The translations under genes and the position numbers were made by a program. Shown piece after piece: positions 10,628-23,128 of a stretch of 64,000 nucleotides of DNA. Source of the stretch: Spinellus fusiger (taxonomy: Eukaryota; Mucoromycota; Mucoromycetes; Mucorales; Phycomycetaceae); NCBI GenBank assembly GCA_025094145.1, contig JALLLS010000012.1:558001-622000 (forward strand), in the 5' to 3' direction. How positions within the stretch are numbered: the stretch's first letter is position 1; every line of letters starts with the position of its first letter. The notes below the pieces were generated by a model. That model searched no databases. It saw only the letters and a list, made by a program, of their open reading frames with translations, and was not told where the DNA came from.

Positions 10628-13627
10628 ATGACTGCTCCTCTCTTCAGCAGCGGATATCCAAAGGCACAGAAGAAAAAAAAAAGAAAAAGAAAAAGCAAAA
10701 AGACTAAGACAAAAAAAACAAGGGAGAGAATGCCAACCAGTATGCCACACCCAACAACCCCAATATTTGATAGGAGGGGTATTCCCATTGTACAGCCCAC
10801 GTCACTCGGACAATTAGCACGAGTTCAGCGCCCACGACAAGTGAGAATGGACAGCCACCCTCATGGTGACGCCTCTGTGGATGAAGTCTATCTCTGTGAA
10901 ACAGCCAAAGACACAACCTTAATGGATGCCTATGACAGCTTCTCAGATGCCCTGCATAACTCCCAGAACAACCACATTGCGCGTATCAGTGCCCAAACAC
11001 CTGTCCACGCCAAAACACCCACCAAGCTTGATTTTATCTCAGACGGAACAGGAGAGCCTCTTCTCGTAGCACCCACTTATATGAGACATACGCCTGGAAG
11101 AACCCACAGACATGAGTCCTACGCCCGCTCATCCCAACAACGTCCACTGCAGTTGGATATATCTAGCTACCAAACAACCGCCATGTATGTCAAGAAACAG
11201 TCTGTCTCTGTCACTCATGAACAGAGAGAGCTGGACCAGAACACCTTCCTTGTCGACGCCACCGCTAGTGCCAGTGCCAGTGCCAGGTCATCTCCCGCCA
11301 AATCTGATTCTATGCAGGATGTCCCTACTGAGCCCTTATCCGTTGTGTCTCAAAGTGCTACCAAACCCTGTCATGGAGCAAGTAAAAACTACAGGTCCTT
11401 TTCACAGTCTCCCTTTCCTGAAGAAGCGCCCAACGAGACCACCAACGAGACTACCCGTCAAACCACCCGTCAGACTCTTGCACTGTCCAAGAACGTTTCT
11501 CCTTTTCTTCCTCCTCCTCCTCCTCCTCCTCCAATAGCAGACGCAACCACCACAGACACACTCGACATTCTACAAGCAGAAAAGGACGAAATACCCACTC
11601 AGTCACACACACACTCTTCTTCTCACAAAGTCACTGATCAGCTACCCACCACCACCACCCACTCACAGCATAAGGAAGAATCCTCCTCACACGAGAAAGA
11701 CAATCACAATTCTCCCCCTTCTTCTCTCTTGTCCGCTCTTCCGACACAAGATAGCACTCAGCTATCAGACTCTCCCAACAAATCCTCTCCTATATCACCC
11801 ACCAAGACATCCATGGACCACCCACCAAAGCACTCCCCACCCAATCCTACAACAGCTGTGATAGACACAACAGAGGAGAAGGATGTGGAAGCAACAGTGA
11901 AACGACAGGGAGATCTATTGGAAAAGGAATCTAAAAAGACAGTCAAGGCATCCCATCCACTGGTGATATCAACCCACCCACCACCCACCACTGCAACCAC
12001 CACCGAAACCACCACTGCAACCACCACTGCAACCACATCTCCACTCAGAAAGATGCCAGAGCCTCCCCTCTTTCCACCTCGCAAAGAGAGAAATACACTA
12101 CAGGAGGAACTTCAGGGCATTATGAATCGCGTCAAATCACTTGGCTATTACTATAAACTAGTGGACATGATTGGTGAAGGTAGTGTAGACACCACCAACA
12201 CACTACTCATTACGTGTAGGCACATTTAGCTCTGTCTACAAGGCCATTGATATACGCCATTCGTATTATAATAACGAAGGATGGGATACATTGCTATTGA
12301 ACCACAGCCTATCAGGAAGAACCCACACTAATGAACCCACCCTAGAAATGCAAAAAAAGAATATGAGCAAGTTCGTCGCTCTCAAAAGAGTCTATTCTTC
12401 AAGCAGTCCAAGACGTATTGCCAATGAGATCAAGATATTGATGGAATTGAGGTGAGAGAAACAGGCACACAACACGCCTTTACTCATTCTGCAACAGAGG
12501 CTCCCAGTGCATTTCTCCTCTTATTACTGCCTTTCGACAGCAGGAAGAAGTGTTTGTCGTAATGCCTTATATCCAACACGATGATTTCAAGGTACCTATT
12601 TTATTCTTGCTGCTATGGTATTCATACAAGGTACAGAGAATCTACTGCTCCATAGCCATGGAAGACATCAAATGCTATATGCGTTGTATGTTTATTGCTC
12701 TCAAGAGTCTCCATGCTCGTAAGATACTGCACAGGGACATCAAGCCTCATAATTTCTTGTACAATGTACGCAATAAGACAGGCTACTTGATTGACTTTGG
12801 CCTTGCTCAGGTAGTTTTTTCTTTTCCTTTTTCTTCTTCTTCTGTTGCAGACAGTAGATACTTACTGGGATGTCAATAGAGAGAAGAAGAGACGCATTCT
12901 TTTCGTCCTCCCAGTGCTGTCAAGGCACCTGGCACGACAACCAGAGTACTACTGTCTTCTTTAAAGACAAGGAGAGACACAAGGCCGTGTGGTTATTTGC
13001 TGAATGATCATAGGTAAGAAAGAAGAGGTGTGGGCCTAGTCTCATCTCTACTGTAGACGTGCTGTGAATGCAAATAGAGCAGGTACAAAGGGATTTAGGG
13101 CTCCCGAAGTACTTATGCGTGTCGTTCACCAAACAACAGGTAGTGGTTTCTATAGGTGAATGTGTTCATGGGTTGACCCTTTTCTTTCTATCTTTGTGGG
13201 TGGGTGTCTTTAGCCATTGACATTTGGTCTGTGGGCGTCATTCTTTTATCCATCATCTCTGCCAGTTATCCATTCTTCACTGCTAATGATGAAGCTGATT
13301 CTCTGGTAGAATTGGCTGTTGTCTTTGGCTTGAAGAAAGTGCAAGACTGTGCAGCTGCCTACAGTAAGTCATTGGCTTATCCCTTTCTTTTTATATCTCA
13401 TTCTTTCTTTTACTGTAGATCGTACATTCGAAACCAATATCCCCCACAATCAGCTCAAAGGCTGCTCTTTACAAAGTGTATGTGCCACTCTGAATCCTCA
13501 GAAGATTAAAAGTTGGAATCCTCAAGATGTAGTCCATGTACTGGATCTTGTAGGCAGATGTCTTGAACTGAACAGTTCTGAACGTATTACTGCTGAAGAG
13601 GCACTACAACATGAATTTTTCAAATAG
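10628..13627 (+). CDS. CDC7: Cdc7/Hsk1-type (DDK) protein kinase with long disordered N-terminus
   Basis: Serine/threonine kinase that with Dbf4 phosphorylates MCM to fire replication origins. Exons: 10628-12179, 12220-12451, 12498-12591, 12637-12810, 12880-13013, 13057-13139, 13214-13363, 13419-13627; phases agree (875 aa, or 841 aa from the ATG at 10730). Motifs in order: GEGTFSSVYKA loop, VALKRV lysine, HRDIKPHNFLY catalytic loop, YLIDFGLAQ, a Cdc7-style insert, then GTKGFRAPEVL and AIDIWSVGVI, ending EALQHEFFK. DFGLAQ, the insert before GTKGFRAPE, and the short C-lobe are diagnostic of Cdc7 among kinases. The first 480-515 residues are low-complexity (Lys run, Pro8, Ser/Thr/His-rich), much longer than in yeast. 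The start is uncertain because the 34 residues before 10730 are mostly lysine. Confidence 0.9.
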
Positions 13628-13856
13628 TCTTTTATGGCTCCTCCTTTCTCCCTCTTTTCATCCTTCTCTCTTCTTGTGTATACTCCAACGTAGTCTATTT
13701 CTATCTCTTTCTCTTTGTAATATTTTTTATTTGGCTTTCTTTCTTTTCACTCTCTTATACATAAACAGAGGGTTTCTCTCTCTCTCTCTGTATTGATGGC
13801 ATGCCCACTGTCCTAGTGACTGGTTGACAGTAGAAAGACATGCTACAGTTCACCCA

Positions 13857-15362
13857 TTAATTGTGAGCAGGAGAGCCTCTCATTGGGGCCATGGGTTTAG
13901 CACGCTGCCCAGCAGGTGGCATCATGGGCCTAAATGCAAACTTGGTTCTACTCTGTATAAGTCTCTACTGCCATTGTAGCGTAACTTACTTGCAAGTAGA
14001 ACACACAGGAGACCATGAACAAAAGACTAAATGTAGATCCACCACACAATACCATGTTAGTTTCATTCATGCCACCTTGTTACAAACTTACTTGATAAGC
14101 AAACTGAGCATACAAACCCAATATCCACAATCTTCTTATGACAGAAACAAGCCGCTCTAAAGTCGACTTGGTCTTGGTTAGGTAGATTGAGATAGTTGCG
14201 AGCATAACGTTCTGGCAAAAATGCAAACTAACAACTCCATGAGTCTCCCCTTTCATCTTCCATTGAATTTCTTCCATTCCATTCTCCCATTGAATTTCTT
14301 CCAACATACCATGAGGTATTGCAACAGGGCCTGTGTGTTGTCTACTCTGACATAGACACCACCTGTGATGGTAGATGCTTGTTGTAGAAAAGCAGTCTCC
14401 TCACCATAGATCTTGCACACATCCACAGGAATACCCTAATGGACATGTTACCATCTACCCGCCATATGAAACTACAGAGAGAACCACTTACTGCCTTTTG
14501 TGCTGAGAAGATACAGTTCATCAGTGGAATGTATTGGGAAGCAGCGTCAGGAGAAACAGAAAGAATGAGGATGCGTGGCTTGATATGGCCCACTTCATCC
14601 TGCTTTGTGATTCTGTGGATATCTGAGGAATATAGATTTCCTTTTCTTACTGAGTTACCCCTTGCCCACAGACAGGCTACTTTTGTTTAAGAATTTACTT
14701 ACAGCAGAGTGCCATGGAGAATGCACCTGTCACCATAGAGGCAGTGCCTAGTGTGGATTCCGGTATAAACAGCACATCCGTAGGTCTGGAGTGAATTACC
14801 TGTTTCTTGGAGAGATGTCATGTCTGTATGATCAAACAATTCCTTAAGACTCGATACAATTTGATCCGTCACAAATTGGAAGTTGGGATACATGTTGGCG
14901 TTGCGTCGGCTGCTGTCACTGCTCTTTATCTGCTGGGATTCTTCATTGGGTAGAGGATAGAGGAATTTACTAGACTCAGTATTAGCCTACGACGATGACG
15001 ACTACAACGGCGACTCATGGAGGTCCGTTTGTTCTCTTTCTGCTCCATCCTATAAACAATAAGAACAGTACCTGTAGCCTACATGACTAGCTATCACTGT
15101 GACTTTGTTATTGTACTTGAGAGCAAGATGAGCATTGATGAAGATCAGAATCTGTCGAAGTGCGTCGTCAAGGGAAAGAGGGACTACTGCTTTGGCTGAC
15201 TCTGCCCATACAAAGGGACTTGTGTCAATAATGATAACAAGCAAGTTGGAATCATCTAAACAGAGAGAAGAAAAAGAAAAAAGAAAAAAAAGAAAACTAG
15301 TATCAGTGGACTGTCTTGTTTGTTGTGCACAGAACACCTTCACTGGTGGACGTATCCTTCAT
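13857..15362 (-). CDS. TFB4: TFIIH core subunit Tfb4 / p34 (GTF2H3)
   Basis: Subunit of TFIIH used in Pol II initiation and nucleotide excision repair. Nine exons (15338-15362, 15083-15255, 14800-14986, 14703-14747, 14492-14622, 14310-14435, 14092-14227, 13990-14026, 13857-13947) join in phase to 316 aa; human p34 is 308. A von Willebrand A-like fold begins with NLLVIIIDTSPFVW; later come VIASH, KFLYPLP, FSAQKAGIPVDVCKI, LQQASTITGGVYVRV and FRAACFCHKK. The C-terminal zinc module reads CSVCLSIFC followed by PVCSTC. Exon 2 is taken to end at the CAT before GTAGGC because only that gives a frame into exon 3; an alternative donor 11 bases on breaks the frame. It converges on CDC7 (229 bp between stops). 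Confidence 0.93.
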
Positions 15363-15676
15363 TAGGCGGTTGCTTCTCACAGCAACAGCAGTCTACTTTG
15401 ATGCTGTTGTGACTGCTCCCAAGGGCACTAGTTCCCACCAATTACGGTTGGACAAGTTCTCTTGGAGCGCCTATAAATGAGTGGGTAGCCAATACGCTTT
15501 TTTTTTTTTTTTTTTTTTTGTTGCCGTTCGTTTTTCTTCTCCTTTTCTTCCTTTTCCTCCCTCTCTCTTTGTTATTTCTTATACGCTACTCAATTGATCT
15601 GTGGAGTTTGATTGGATCAAGAAACAAGAGGTGTATTGATCCTATAGAAACAAAAAACAAGAGACAAGAAACAAGC
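15363..15676. promoter_or_regulatory. Divergent promoter region TFB4 / LHS1 with poly-T tract
   Basis: Lies between the divergent start codons. A run of about 20 T (15499-15519) followed by a pyrimidine-rich stretch leads into the LHS1 leader. Poly(dT) tracts commonly exclude nucleosomes in fungal promoters; that role here is inference. No UPR element was identified with confidence. Confidence 0.45.
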
Positions 15677-18600
15677 ATGTTACGTCGTTGGGTTTGCGAG
15701 TGTTTTCTCGCAGTAGTATTTGTGAGCATGATCATGCCCACAAGCACGCAGGCTGCTGTCATGTCGATTGATTATGGCACAGAGTGGTTTAAAGTAGGGC
15801 TGATCAAGTCAGGCATGCCCCTGGATGTGGCCCTGAACAAGGACTCTAAGCGTAAAACACAATCGGTGGTGACTATCCGTGACACGATGCGTATTTATGG
15901 TTCTGATGCCGTGAGCCTGGTAAAGGGAATGGTGGATAGAAAAACAGAAAGTGACATTGGAGACTCTGTTTTGCGTATTATCAGTTGGCTCACTCTCCAG
16001 TGCATGCACTTTTGTTTTATTTATTTGTTTATTTGTTTGTTTATACATGTGTATAGGCAGGCAGATTTCCTCAATTGACATACTTTAACCTCAAGAGTCT
16101 GTTGGGAAAGACCTACAATGATCAACACTCTGAAGAGTTCCGTCATCGATTTGTGAATACTATGGTGTTGGATCCTGTCCGCAATATGCCAGTGTTCCAC
16201 CACAATGCTACCGATAAGCTGACCGTAGAAGAGTTAATTGCCTACCAATTTCAGACAGCCAGAAAGCAAGCTTCTGATACTGCAGGTGAAGATGTCAAGG
16301 ATACCGTCATCACTGTAAGTATCTTTTCTATTACTATTTCAAATAGCCTTCTTTGTCATGCTTTCAGGGACTGAACAAAAGTGACATTAGGTAACACCTT
16401 TTGCAAGTCAGCAAGAAAGACAGGCCATTTTGGATGCCGCACAGTTGGCAGGTCTGAATGTTCTGTCACTTATTCACGATGAAACAGCAGGTAAATGCAT
16501 AGTAAGACAGATCAATAGATAGTTATAGATCAATAAACGGTTACAGATCAATCGATAGAATCCCACAATGCGCTTGTTTATTAATACAAACAACCACAAT
16601 AGTCGCCATCAACTACGCGATTAACCGTGAGTTTGAAAAGACACCCGAGTACCATATCTTCTATGACATGGGTGCTGGATCCACAGTGGCTTCTCTCATC
16701 TCCTTCTCAAAAGTGGACGTGAAGGAGGGAAAAAAGACACGTACCTATCCTCAGATCGAAGTCAAGTCTGTTGGATTTGATCGTACATTGGGTGGTTATG
16801 AGTTTGATGTGCGTCTGCAAGACCATTTGGCCAAGGGATTCATGCAACAACACAAAGGAAAGGTCACAACAGACATTACACGTTCAGATGGTGCCATGGC
16901 TAGACTGTTGAAAGAAGCAACTCGTGTGAAACAGATCTTGAGTGCTAATACAGAGACAATGGCCTCGGTAAGAACACAAGAAAGAAAAGAAAAGAAAGAA
17001 TCTTATAGTTTGTATGTGTCTTAGTTGGAAGGACTCCATGAGGGCAAAGACTTCAAAATGAAGGTATCAAGAAGCCAATTGGAAAGTATGTCTGCAGATC
17101 TGTTGGACCGTGTTGGAAAGCCCATTGAAACAGTACTTAAAGCAGCTGAGATGAGTGTGGTAGGGTGATATATGTATAAAACACCAGCTTGTGTTCCATG
17201 TATTCTTGTGTTTTTAATCCAAGGACTATGTAGGAGAACATCAAATCGGTTGTGCTTGTGGGTGGTGGTGTACGTGTTCCCGCTGTTCAGAAGCTATTGG
17301 AAAAGACAGTAGGAAGGTAATGATACAAGAAAACACACAGGAGCAGGATGGGTGACTAATACCAGCGTCTTGTGGGTGTGATGATCATTAGCCAAAAGAT
17401 TGCAAAGAACGTCAATGGAGATGAGGCTGCTGTCTTGGGTGCTGCTTTCCATACTGCTTCTCTCAGCAACCAATTCAGACTCACCAACAAGATCAAGATC
17501 AAGGACATTACTGTCTTTCCTATCCAAGTGACTTATGAGTCAGAAAAAAAACAGCAAGGTAAGGCAGTCATTGACATGGCATGTTGATGTTATTCTTTTA
17601 TTGCTCTATATCTGCTCTTTACAACCACTAACATGTCTTGAATAGTACACACAACTCTTTACAAGGAGTTTGGTTCTATTGGAACCCGTAAGATCATCAC
17701 TTTCAAGCGTACAAGTGATTTTGAATTTGATGTGGCTTATGGAAAGTCATCTCAACTAGAGTGAGTGCATTGTAGAGTAAAATCAAGCAAGGTAGTGCGT
17801 GGCTAATCTAGTATTGCCCATAGGAACTACAACCAAGAGATTGCCCATGTAAAGATTACTGGCTTAAATGAAGTGGTAGAGAAGTACAGTGATTCTATAG
17901 CCTCTGCTGAAACTATGCCCAAAGTAAGAGTGACCATTGAAGTGTCAGACTCTGGTCTTGTTTCTGTCCCTGAAGCCTCTGTCCTTGTTCAAGTCGAGGA
18001 GGGAGAAAAGGCAACCTTTTCTGGTAAGTAACGAAACCACATGGACTTTGAAAGAAAGAAAGAAAGAAAAAAGAACAGGACTAAAATAAGAGTCAATCCA
18101 CAGATAAAGTCAAGTCTTTCTTTGGATCCAAAGAGAACAAGGTATCAGAAGAAGACATATTGGAGGTAGTGTGTTTGCTAGACATTTATCTATACAAAGA
18201 CACTTTGTATAGGGAAACTCAACCCGTATTGTTAATAGCATGTGGATGTGGATGGACAAAAGAATCAGACAGCCACTGACTCTGTAAACAACCAAACAAC
18301 CTCCATCCCTGCTGAGGCTGCTGCTGAAGCCAAGGCAAAGGAGCCTGTCTTCACTAAGATTGCTCTTGGTGTTGAGACAATTGCCACTGGTCCTCTGCCT
18401 ATGACAAAAGAACAAAAACTGGAGGCTGCTGAACGGTAAGAAACAAGACTTAGTTATTCCAACACGCACTGACACTGCTCTATTCTGTTCTTCTTTGTTG
18501 TATATTTAGTATCAGAACACTGGATGGATTTGATATTAAGCGTAGAAAACTCGAAGAATCGCGAAATAATTTAGAATCTTCAGTGTACCGTCTCCAAGAC

Positions 18601-19213
18601 TTTTTGTACGATGAGACTGTAGCCATTGTGTCAACAGAAGAACAGCAGGAGAAGTTGAGAGAGCTTTTGTCTGAAATCTCAGACTGGTTGTATGATGAGG
18701 GTGAATCAGCAGACACTGCTGCCAACATTGAACGCTTAGACATATTAAGGTAATTGAAAGAAAGTTCAAGAGGATAATGCCAAGACTGACCCTTTCCACA
18801 GTAAATTAGAAAAGCCTATTGTCTTCCGTCGTAATGAATACCTCAAGAGATCCGAGAGTATTGTTAATTTGAGCAAAAGTCTTGAAAACTCCAAGGCATT
18901 GATAGATCTTATCGCATCTACTCCTGAAGAAGGGCGTTACCATACCCCAGAAGAGGTTGAGGCCTTTACAAAAATAACTGATAACACTCGCTCATGGATG
19001 GCAGAGACATTGGCTGCTCAAAAGGCATTGTCTGATGTTGATACTCCCGTCTTCATCACTAGTGACGCAGCAATAAGACAGATGTTGTTGGACCAAAACT
19101 ACCTTCGATTGAAGACCAAGAAGAAGCCCAAGGCCATTAAGAAGCAAGAAGTGCCTTTAGAAGAGCCCAAGGAGGAGACACCTTTAGAAGAGCCCAACCA
19201 TGATGAACTTTGA
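15677..19213 (+). CDS. LHS1: ER-lumenal Hsp70-like chaperone Lhs1 / GRP170 (HYOU1)
   Basis: Large Hsp70 relative that acts in the ER as nucleotide exchange factor and holdase for BiP/Kar2. Thirteen exons (15677-15919, 16057-16314, 16391-16490, 16603-16967, 17025-17159, 17234-17316, 17392-17558, 17646-17760, 17824-18023, 18104-18165, 18239-18435, 18510-18749, 18802-19213) join in phase to 858 aa. It begins with a signal peptide (hydrophobic VVFVSMIMP, then TQA), enters an Hsp70 ATPase with [40 protein letters not shown] and [14 protein letters not shown], continues with a beta domain and a long helical region, and ends in NHDEL, the ER retrieval signal. The frame is open upstream to 15518, but the ATG at 15677 gives the proper signal peptide. 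Confidence 0.95.
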
Positions 19214-19222
19214 GTTTTCATC

Positions 19223-19257
<35 letters not shown>

Positions 19258-19755
19258 ATTGCCATTTTCATCCCATTTTCATGCATTCTATAGGAAGAAT
19301 AGGTTTTTATGTCTTTCTACATAGTTGTCCATATTTTTATACATCTTTACCACCCTTCTTCCTATAAAATAAAGACAGTGTGGCGTGAAATGGCCCATGA
19401 TGATAGAATCATAGTCATAATACCATTGTTAATATGTTGGTGTTATAGTTACTATGTCTGTCTTGATGGTGACTAACACACCATTATCATCATTATCTTA
19501 ATGATCATTGTCACTATTATTGTTATAGACTCATACAAATGAAAGTTCCTTCTATCCACAGTACATGGCTTGTTCTACAACTAGACCGCTTATGCTATGC
19601 ATGCCTTTCTTTTCCTTTTGAGGGTTCATCGATTCCATAGATCACTCATCTAAATCTAAATCTAAATCTAATAGCAATAGCAGCAATAGCAACAATAATA
19701 ACAATAATAATAATAAACCCCTCCATGTGCATCCACAGTCCCTGCATGCATTGTT
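19214..19755. other. Intergenic, convergent 3' ends, simple repeats
   Basis: Contains an 8-9 unit CTTT tract just after the LHS1 stop (19224-19256), an AAATCT tandem (about 19650-19668) and AAT/CAA runs near 19670-19715. No gene. Confidence 0.5.
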
Positions 19756-21628
19756 TTATATTACTTGGATTGATGACACTGCATGATGTTTGTGCTTGTT
19801 GCCCACTTTTGATGATGTTGCACTGCATATCTCAGTAGACTGAATCCAATGAGAAGCAAGACACTGAGTCACCGTCCAGCGTGTCTCAGGCTCAGGATCC
19901 AGCATGCCATACAAACACTCCCTTTCCATTGTGTTGCATTTAGACAAAGGCTGCCATGTTCTACCAGGTCGACACTGAAGATAGTCGAGATATTTAGGAT
20001 CTTCCTTGCCTGCCTGCACAAATGGAATTTCACGAAACACAAGACAGTACCAAGTGACAGCAGCACTCCACACATCCACAGCTCTTCCATTGTAGCCTTG
20101 ACGGTGGGATGTTTGCACTAGTTCAGGAGGCCAGTAAGGTTCCGACCCGCATTGGCCGTGGGATGTCCTTTGTTGGCCATTGAAGCAGGACTGGACGACA
20201 TCAGCAACACCGAAATCAGCAATCTTAAGAACACCGTCTGCTGTCATGATGAGGTTTTCGGGTTTGATGTCTCGATGGGCCACTCCACATTGATGTATGT
20301 ACTGTAGGCCGAGTAAGAGTTGTTTAAAGAGACAGTCAATTTCTTCATCCAATAGATTGAAGCTTTGTAGTATAGAGAAGACATCTCCTCCAGAGCACTA
20401 TATAACAGCAGACACGAAGAATGAGTGCCTAAAAGTACACATTTGCCTACAATTATCAGAGATCAGCAGATAAGCTTATCAACTGATTTCTGCAACAGCA
20501 GCAACAACGACATGCAGTTCTTTGGAAGTTCTGATTGCTTACATATTCCATCACACTGCACCATCGTCCCTTTGCATCTTTGACAAGATCATACACCTCA
20601 ACAATATGAGGATGTGTTAGTGTTCTGATAATACAAAACTCACTAACCAACCGTTTATCAAACTCTTTTTCGGTTTCATCTCGGTCTCTTTTACGAAACA
20701 CCTTGACAGCCAAAAGGGACTTGGAGTGCATCCCTTTTTTTTGTTGGTTTTTGTGATGTGGAGAAGAGGAGGGAGAAGAGGAGGGAGATGAGGAGGGAGA
20801 TGAGGAGGAGAGAGAGGGGACTTGGATCAGTCGGATTTTGGCAGTAGCACCACATCCAACAATAGGTCCTTTGCGATGGTAACTATACTTGTGGTGAAGG
20901 AGGGTCGGTTGGGCCCGCGAAAAAGAGGGTGGTTGTGATTTGGATTGGGTCTCATCCAGTGTCTTTGCTCTGTACATTCGTTTCCAAGGCACCTTGACCG
21001 ATGGAATGACCGATCGACTCTTGTGGACACAGTAGCGAAGATTGTGGTATGAAAAAAGATCAGTGTCCAATCCCCTGTCAGATCCCTTGCCTAATTCCCT
21101 GTCATTGCTTATGGATATGGTTTGTGAGAAAGAAGGAGGAGAAGGAGGAGGAGGAGAAGGCGTAGTCTTGACACATGTCAAAGTAGTGAGAGCAGTTGGA
21201 TTGGACAGATGGTGAGGAAGTGCCTGTACTGGTAGTGGTGAAGAAGCAGAAGCAGAAGCAGAGGGCTGTTCTTGTGCCATGGCTACAGCAGCCATCAGTG
21301 ATCCAGTCACAGCAGCAGCAGCACCAATCGTGTAAGCGCCATGCATGTCTTCCAAGGATGGAAGAGGAGAAGGCGGACGAGAAGGTGTGGATGTACGGAA
21401 CGATAGGTGGGTGAGTTTACGACCAAAGTTTGCAACAAACGTAGGTGTAGCAGAGAGAGTACTTTCATAAAGATGGGAAGATGTCTTTTTGCACTGGTCT
21501 TGAGGTGTCAGCAAGATACTGTAGGAGGGTAAGGGTGAGTCTGTTCTGTATTTATGTCTTTGGCCTTGTTCCAATGGCACTTGCAAGGTGACTCTGGGTG
21601 GAGGATGTTTGTCCATCTTTGGTTCCAT
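19756..21628 (-). CDS. HAL/NPR-type fungal Ser/Thr protein kinase
   Basis: Two exons (20543-21628, 20397-19756) joined in phase, 575 aa. The first ~260 residues are low-complexity (Ser/Pro runs); the kinase domain follows with GCGATAKIRLIQ as the nucleotide loop, LLAVKVFRKR (lysine), a Ser/Pro insertion between them, EYCSGGDVFSIL, AHRDIKPENLI and KIADFGVADV. The APE motif is PPE (YWPPELV), and AVDVWSAAV follows. A GxGATAxIRL-type loop with a PPE or APE and a long Ser-rich N-terminus is typical of the fungal Hal4/Hal5/Npr1/Ptk group that controls plasma-membrane transporters and ion homeostasis; the exact member is not decided. The splice falls between EY and CSGGD, so the junction reads through a conserved kinase motif. 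Confidence 0.85.
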
Positions 21629-22125
21629 CAGAGGTGGAGGGGTATTTCAAGAGAGAAAGGGAAAGAGAAGAGAAGAGAAAAGAGAGATGTCTACCCAACT
21701 CTACAAAACTATCTATAAAAACAAGAGAGAATACCCCTACAAGTGCAGTGCTTAATGCTGCATTCTGTCATATCCCTCGTAGTCAATATGCATAGAGATA
21801 TCTATTTCCATTTCCCATGTTTCCATTTATTCATGGTGATGGTGATGGTGATGGTGATAGGGATGGTGATGAAGATAGGGATGATGGTGTTATAATTACT
21901 ATTCTATCTTCATCTATACAAAATGCCTTGTGGGAGAATGTGCTAGTAGGAGGCTACAAACCAACTTATGGTCTTCTTTGTCGTAGATGTAGGGTCTTCA
22001 TTTATTCCCTTGCCATGACATTGATAGACAAGCAGAAAACAGAAAGAGAGAAGAAAAAAGATAAACTACACACTTGTACATAGACACTGATTTCTCCTGA
22101 TACTTGGTGGCATGAGCAGAATAGA

Positions 22126-22283
22126 CATAATAGACTAGAATAAACAGAATAAACAGAATAGACTATAATAAACAGAATAGACAGAATAGACTATAATAAA
22201 CAGAATAGACAGAATAGACTATAATAAACAGAATAGACTATAATAAACAGAATAGACTATAATAAACAGAATAGACAGAATAA
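22126..22283. repeat. Minisatellite, AATAAACAGAATAGACTAT-type units
   Basis: Tandem units of about 10-19 bp built from AGAATAGAC and ATAATAAAC modules, eight or more in a row with small variations. It lies immediately beyond the SDH5 stop codon and probably forms part of its 3' region. The rest of 21629-22125 holds a GATGGT tandem (21836-21885) and no gene. Confidence 0.85.
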
Positions 22284-22784
22284 TCAGGAAGAGGCCTTTG
22301 ACTCTAAATCAGGCATACGTAGCACCACCTTGTTCTTGTTCTTTGCATGGGCCTTTAACATGGCAAGTACTTTACTGTCTACCCACCGTTCAGGCAGCAC
22401 CTTTTTCTCTGTAGCCCAGTAGAAGATATCCCAGTCAGGTTCGTCCATGAGCTTATCAAACTCCACCAACTGCTCCATTGTGAACTGGCCAAGGTACTTG
22501 TTGGCAAAGGTAGAGAGTAGTAGGTCTGTTTCAAGAATGCCTCTCTTGCGTGCCTGGTAGACGAGTCGAGCACGTTTTGTTTCCAGGACTTCATTGGGTC
22601 TAGGCAGAGGTGGTAGGTTGGCATAGGGGACATGAAGGTCCATGTCAGGTGAATGACGAACTCCTAGGTCAGGATAAGGGTCGCCTGTGGGTTTGTTGTT
22701 GTTGTGGCCATGAGAAAAGGTACGCTGATAGACACTGCGCTGTGTTGAAGCAGTTCTTGCCACCGAGAATAAACAACGAAGCAT
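22284..22784 (-). CDS. SDH5: Succinate dehydrogenase assembly factor 2 (Sdh5/SDHAF2)
   Basis: Mitochondrial matrix factor needed for covalent flavinylation of the succinate dehydrogenase subunit Sdh1. Intronless, 166 aa, usual family length. An Arg/Ser-rich N-terminus without acidic residues ([17 protein letters not shown]) looks like a mitochondrial presequence. The family core follows: [45 protein letters not shown]. RKRGxxExDLLL and DEPDxDIxxW are the two diagnostic blocks. The tail is Lys-rich (KNKNKVV). Confidence 0.95.
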   Translation of the reverse strand: MLRCLFSVARTASTQRSVYQRTFSHGHNNNKPTGDPYPDLGVRHSPDMDLHVPYANLPPLPRPNEVLETKRARLVYQARKRGILETDLLLSTFANKYLGQFTMEQLVEFDKLMDEPDWDIFYWATEKKVLPERWVDSKVLAMLKAHAKNKNKVVLRMPDLESKASS

Positions 22785-23128
22785 ATCAAGACAGCAAAAG
22801 AAAAGAAAGAGTCTTTGTGGAAGTTTCTTTACTCTCTCTTTTCTATTGCTGTCCTATTCCCAATGACATTTATTATTTTTCTTGCTCAGGTGTAAATTCC
22901 GCAGGGGTCCAACCTACACTTGCACTTGCACCTGCACTTGCACCCACACACCCACACAACACTCGATAGAAAAAGACAGTGGATGTTAATGATTTGCATT
23001 TTTATTGTGGGTCTATAAACTTCACACAGGAATAAAATGTTGAACATAACAAAACAAAAAAAGGTTAAAAAAAAGTCAAAGACTCAAAAGAATAAGATCA
23101 AAAAGATCAAAAAGATCAAGAAATACGT
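22785..23128. other. Intergenic between SDH5 and the Zn2Cys6 gene
   Basis: SDH5 promoter side followed by the 3' region of the next minus-strand gene. A CACTTG/CACCTG tandem is seen at 22917-22945. No gene. Confidence 0.45.

Noticed and set aside
10441..10707. 88-codon frame before CDC7
   Set aside because: Composed of TTTC and AGACAGAA repeats and a Lys run in the leader; no family.
22126..22283. CRISPR-like appearance of regularly spaced repeats
   Set aside because: No unique spacers; it is a simple minisatellite in a eukaryotic genome.
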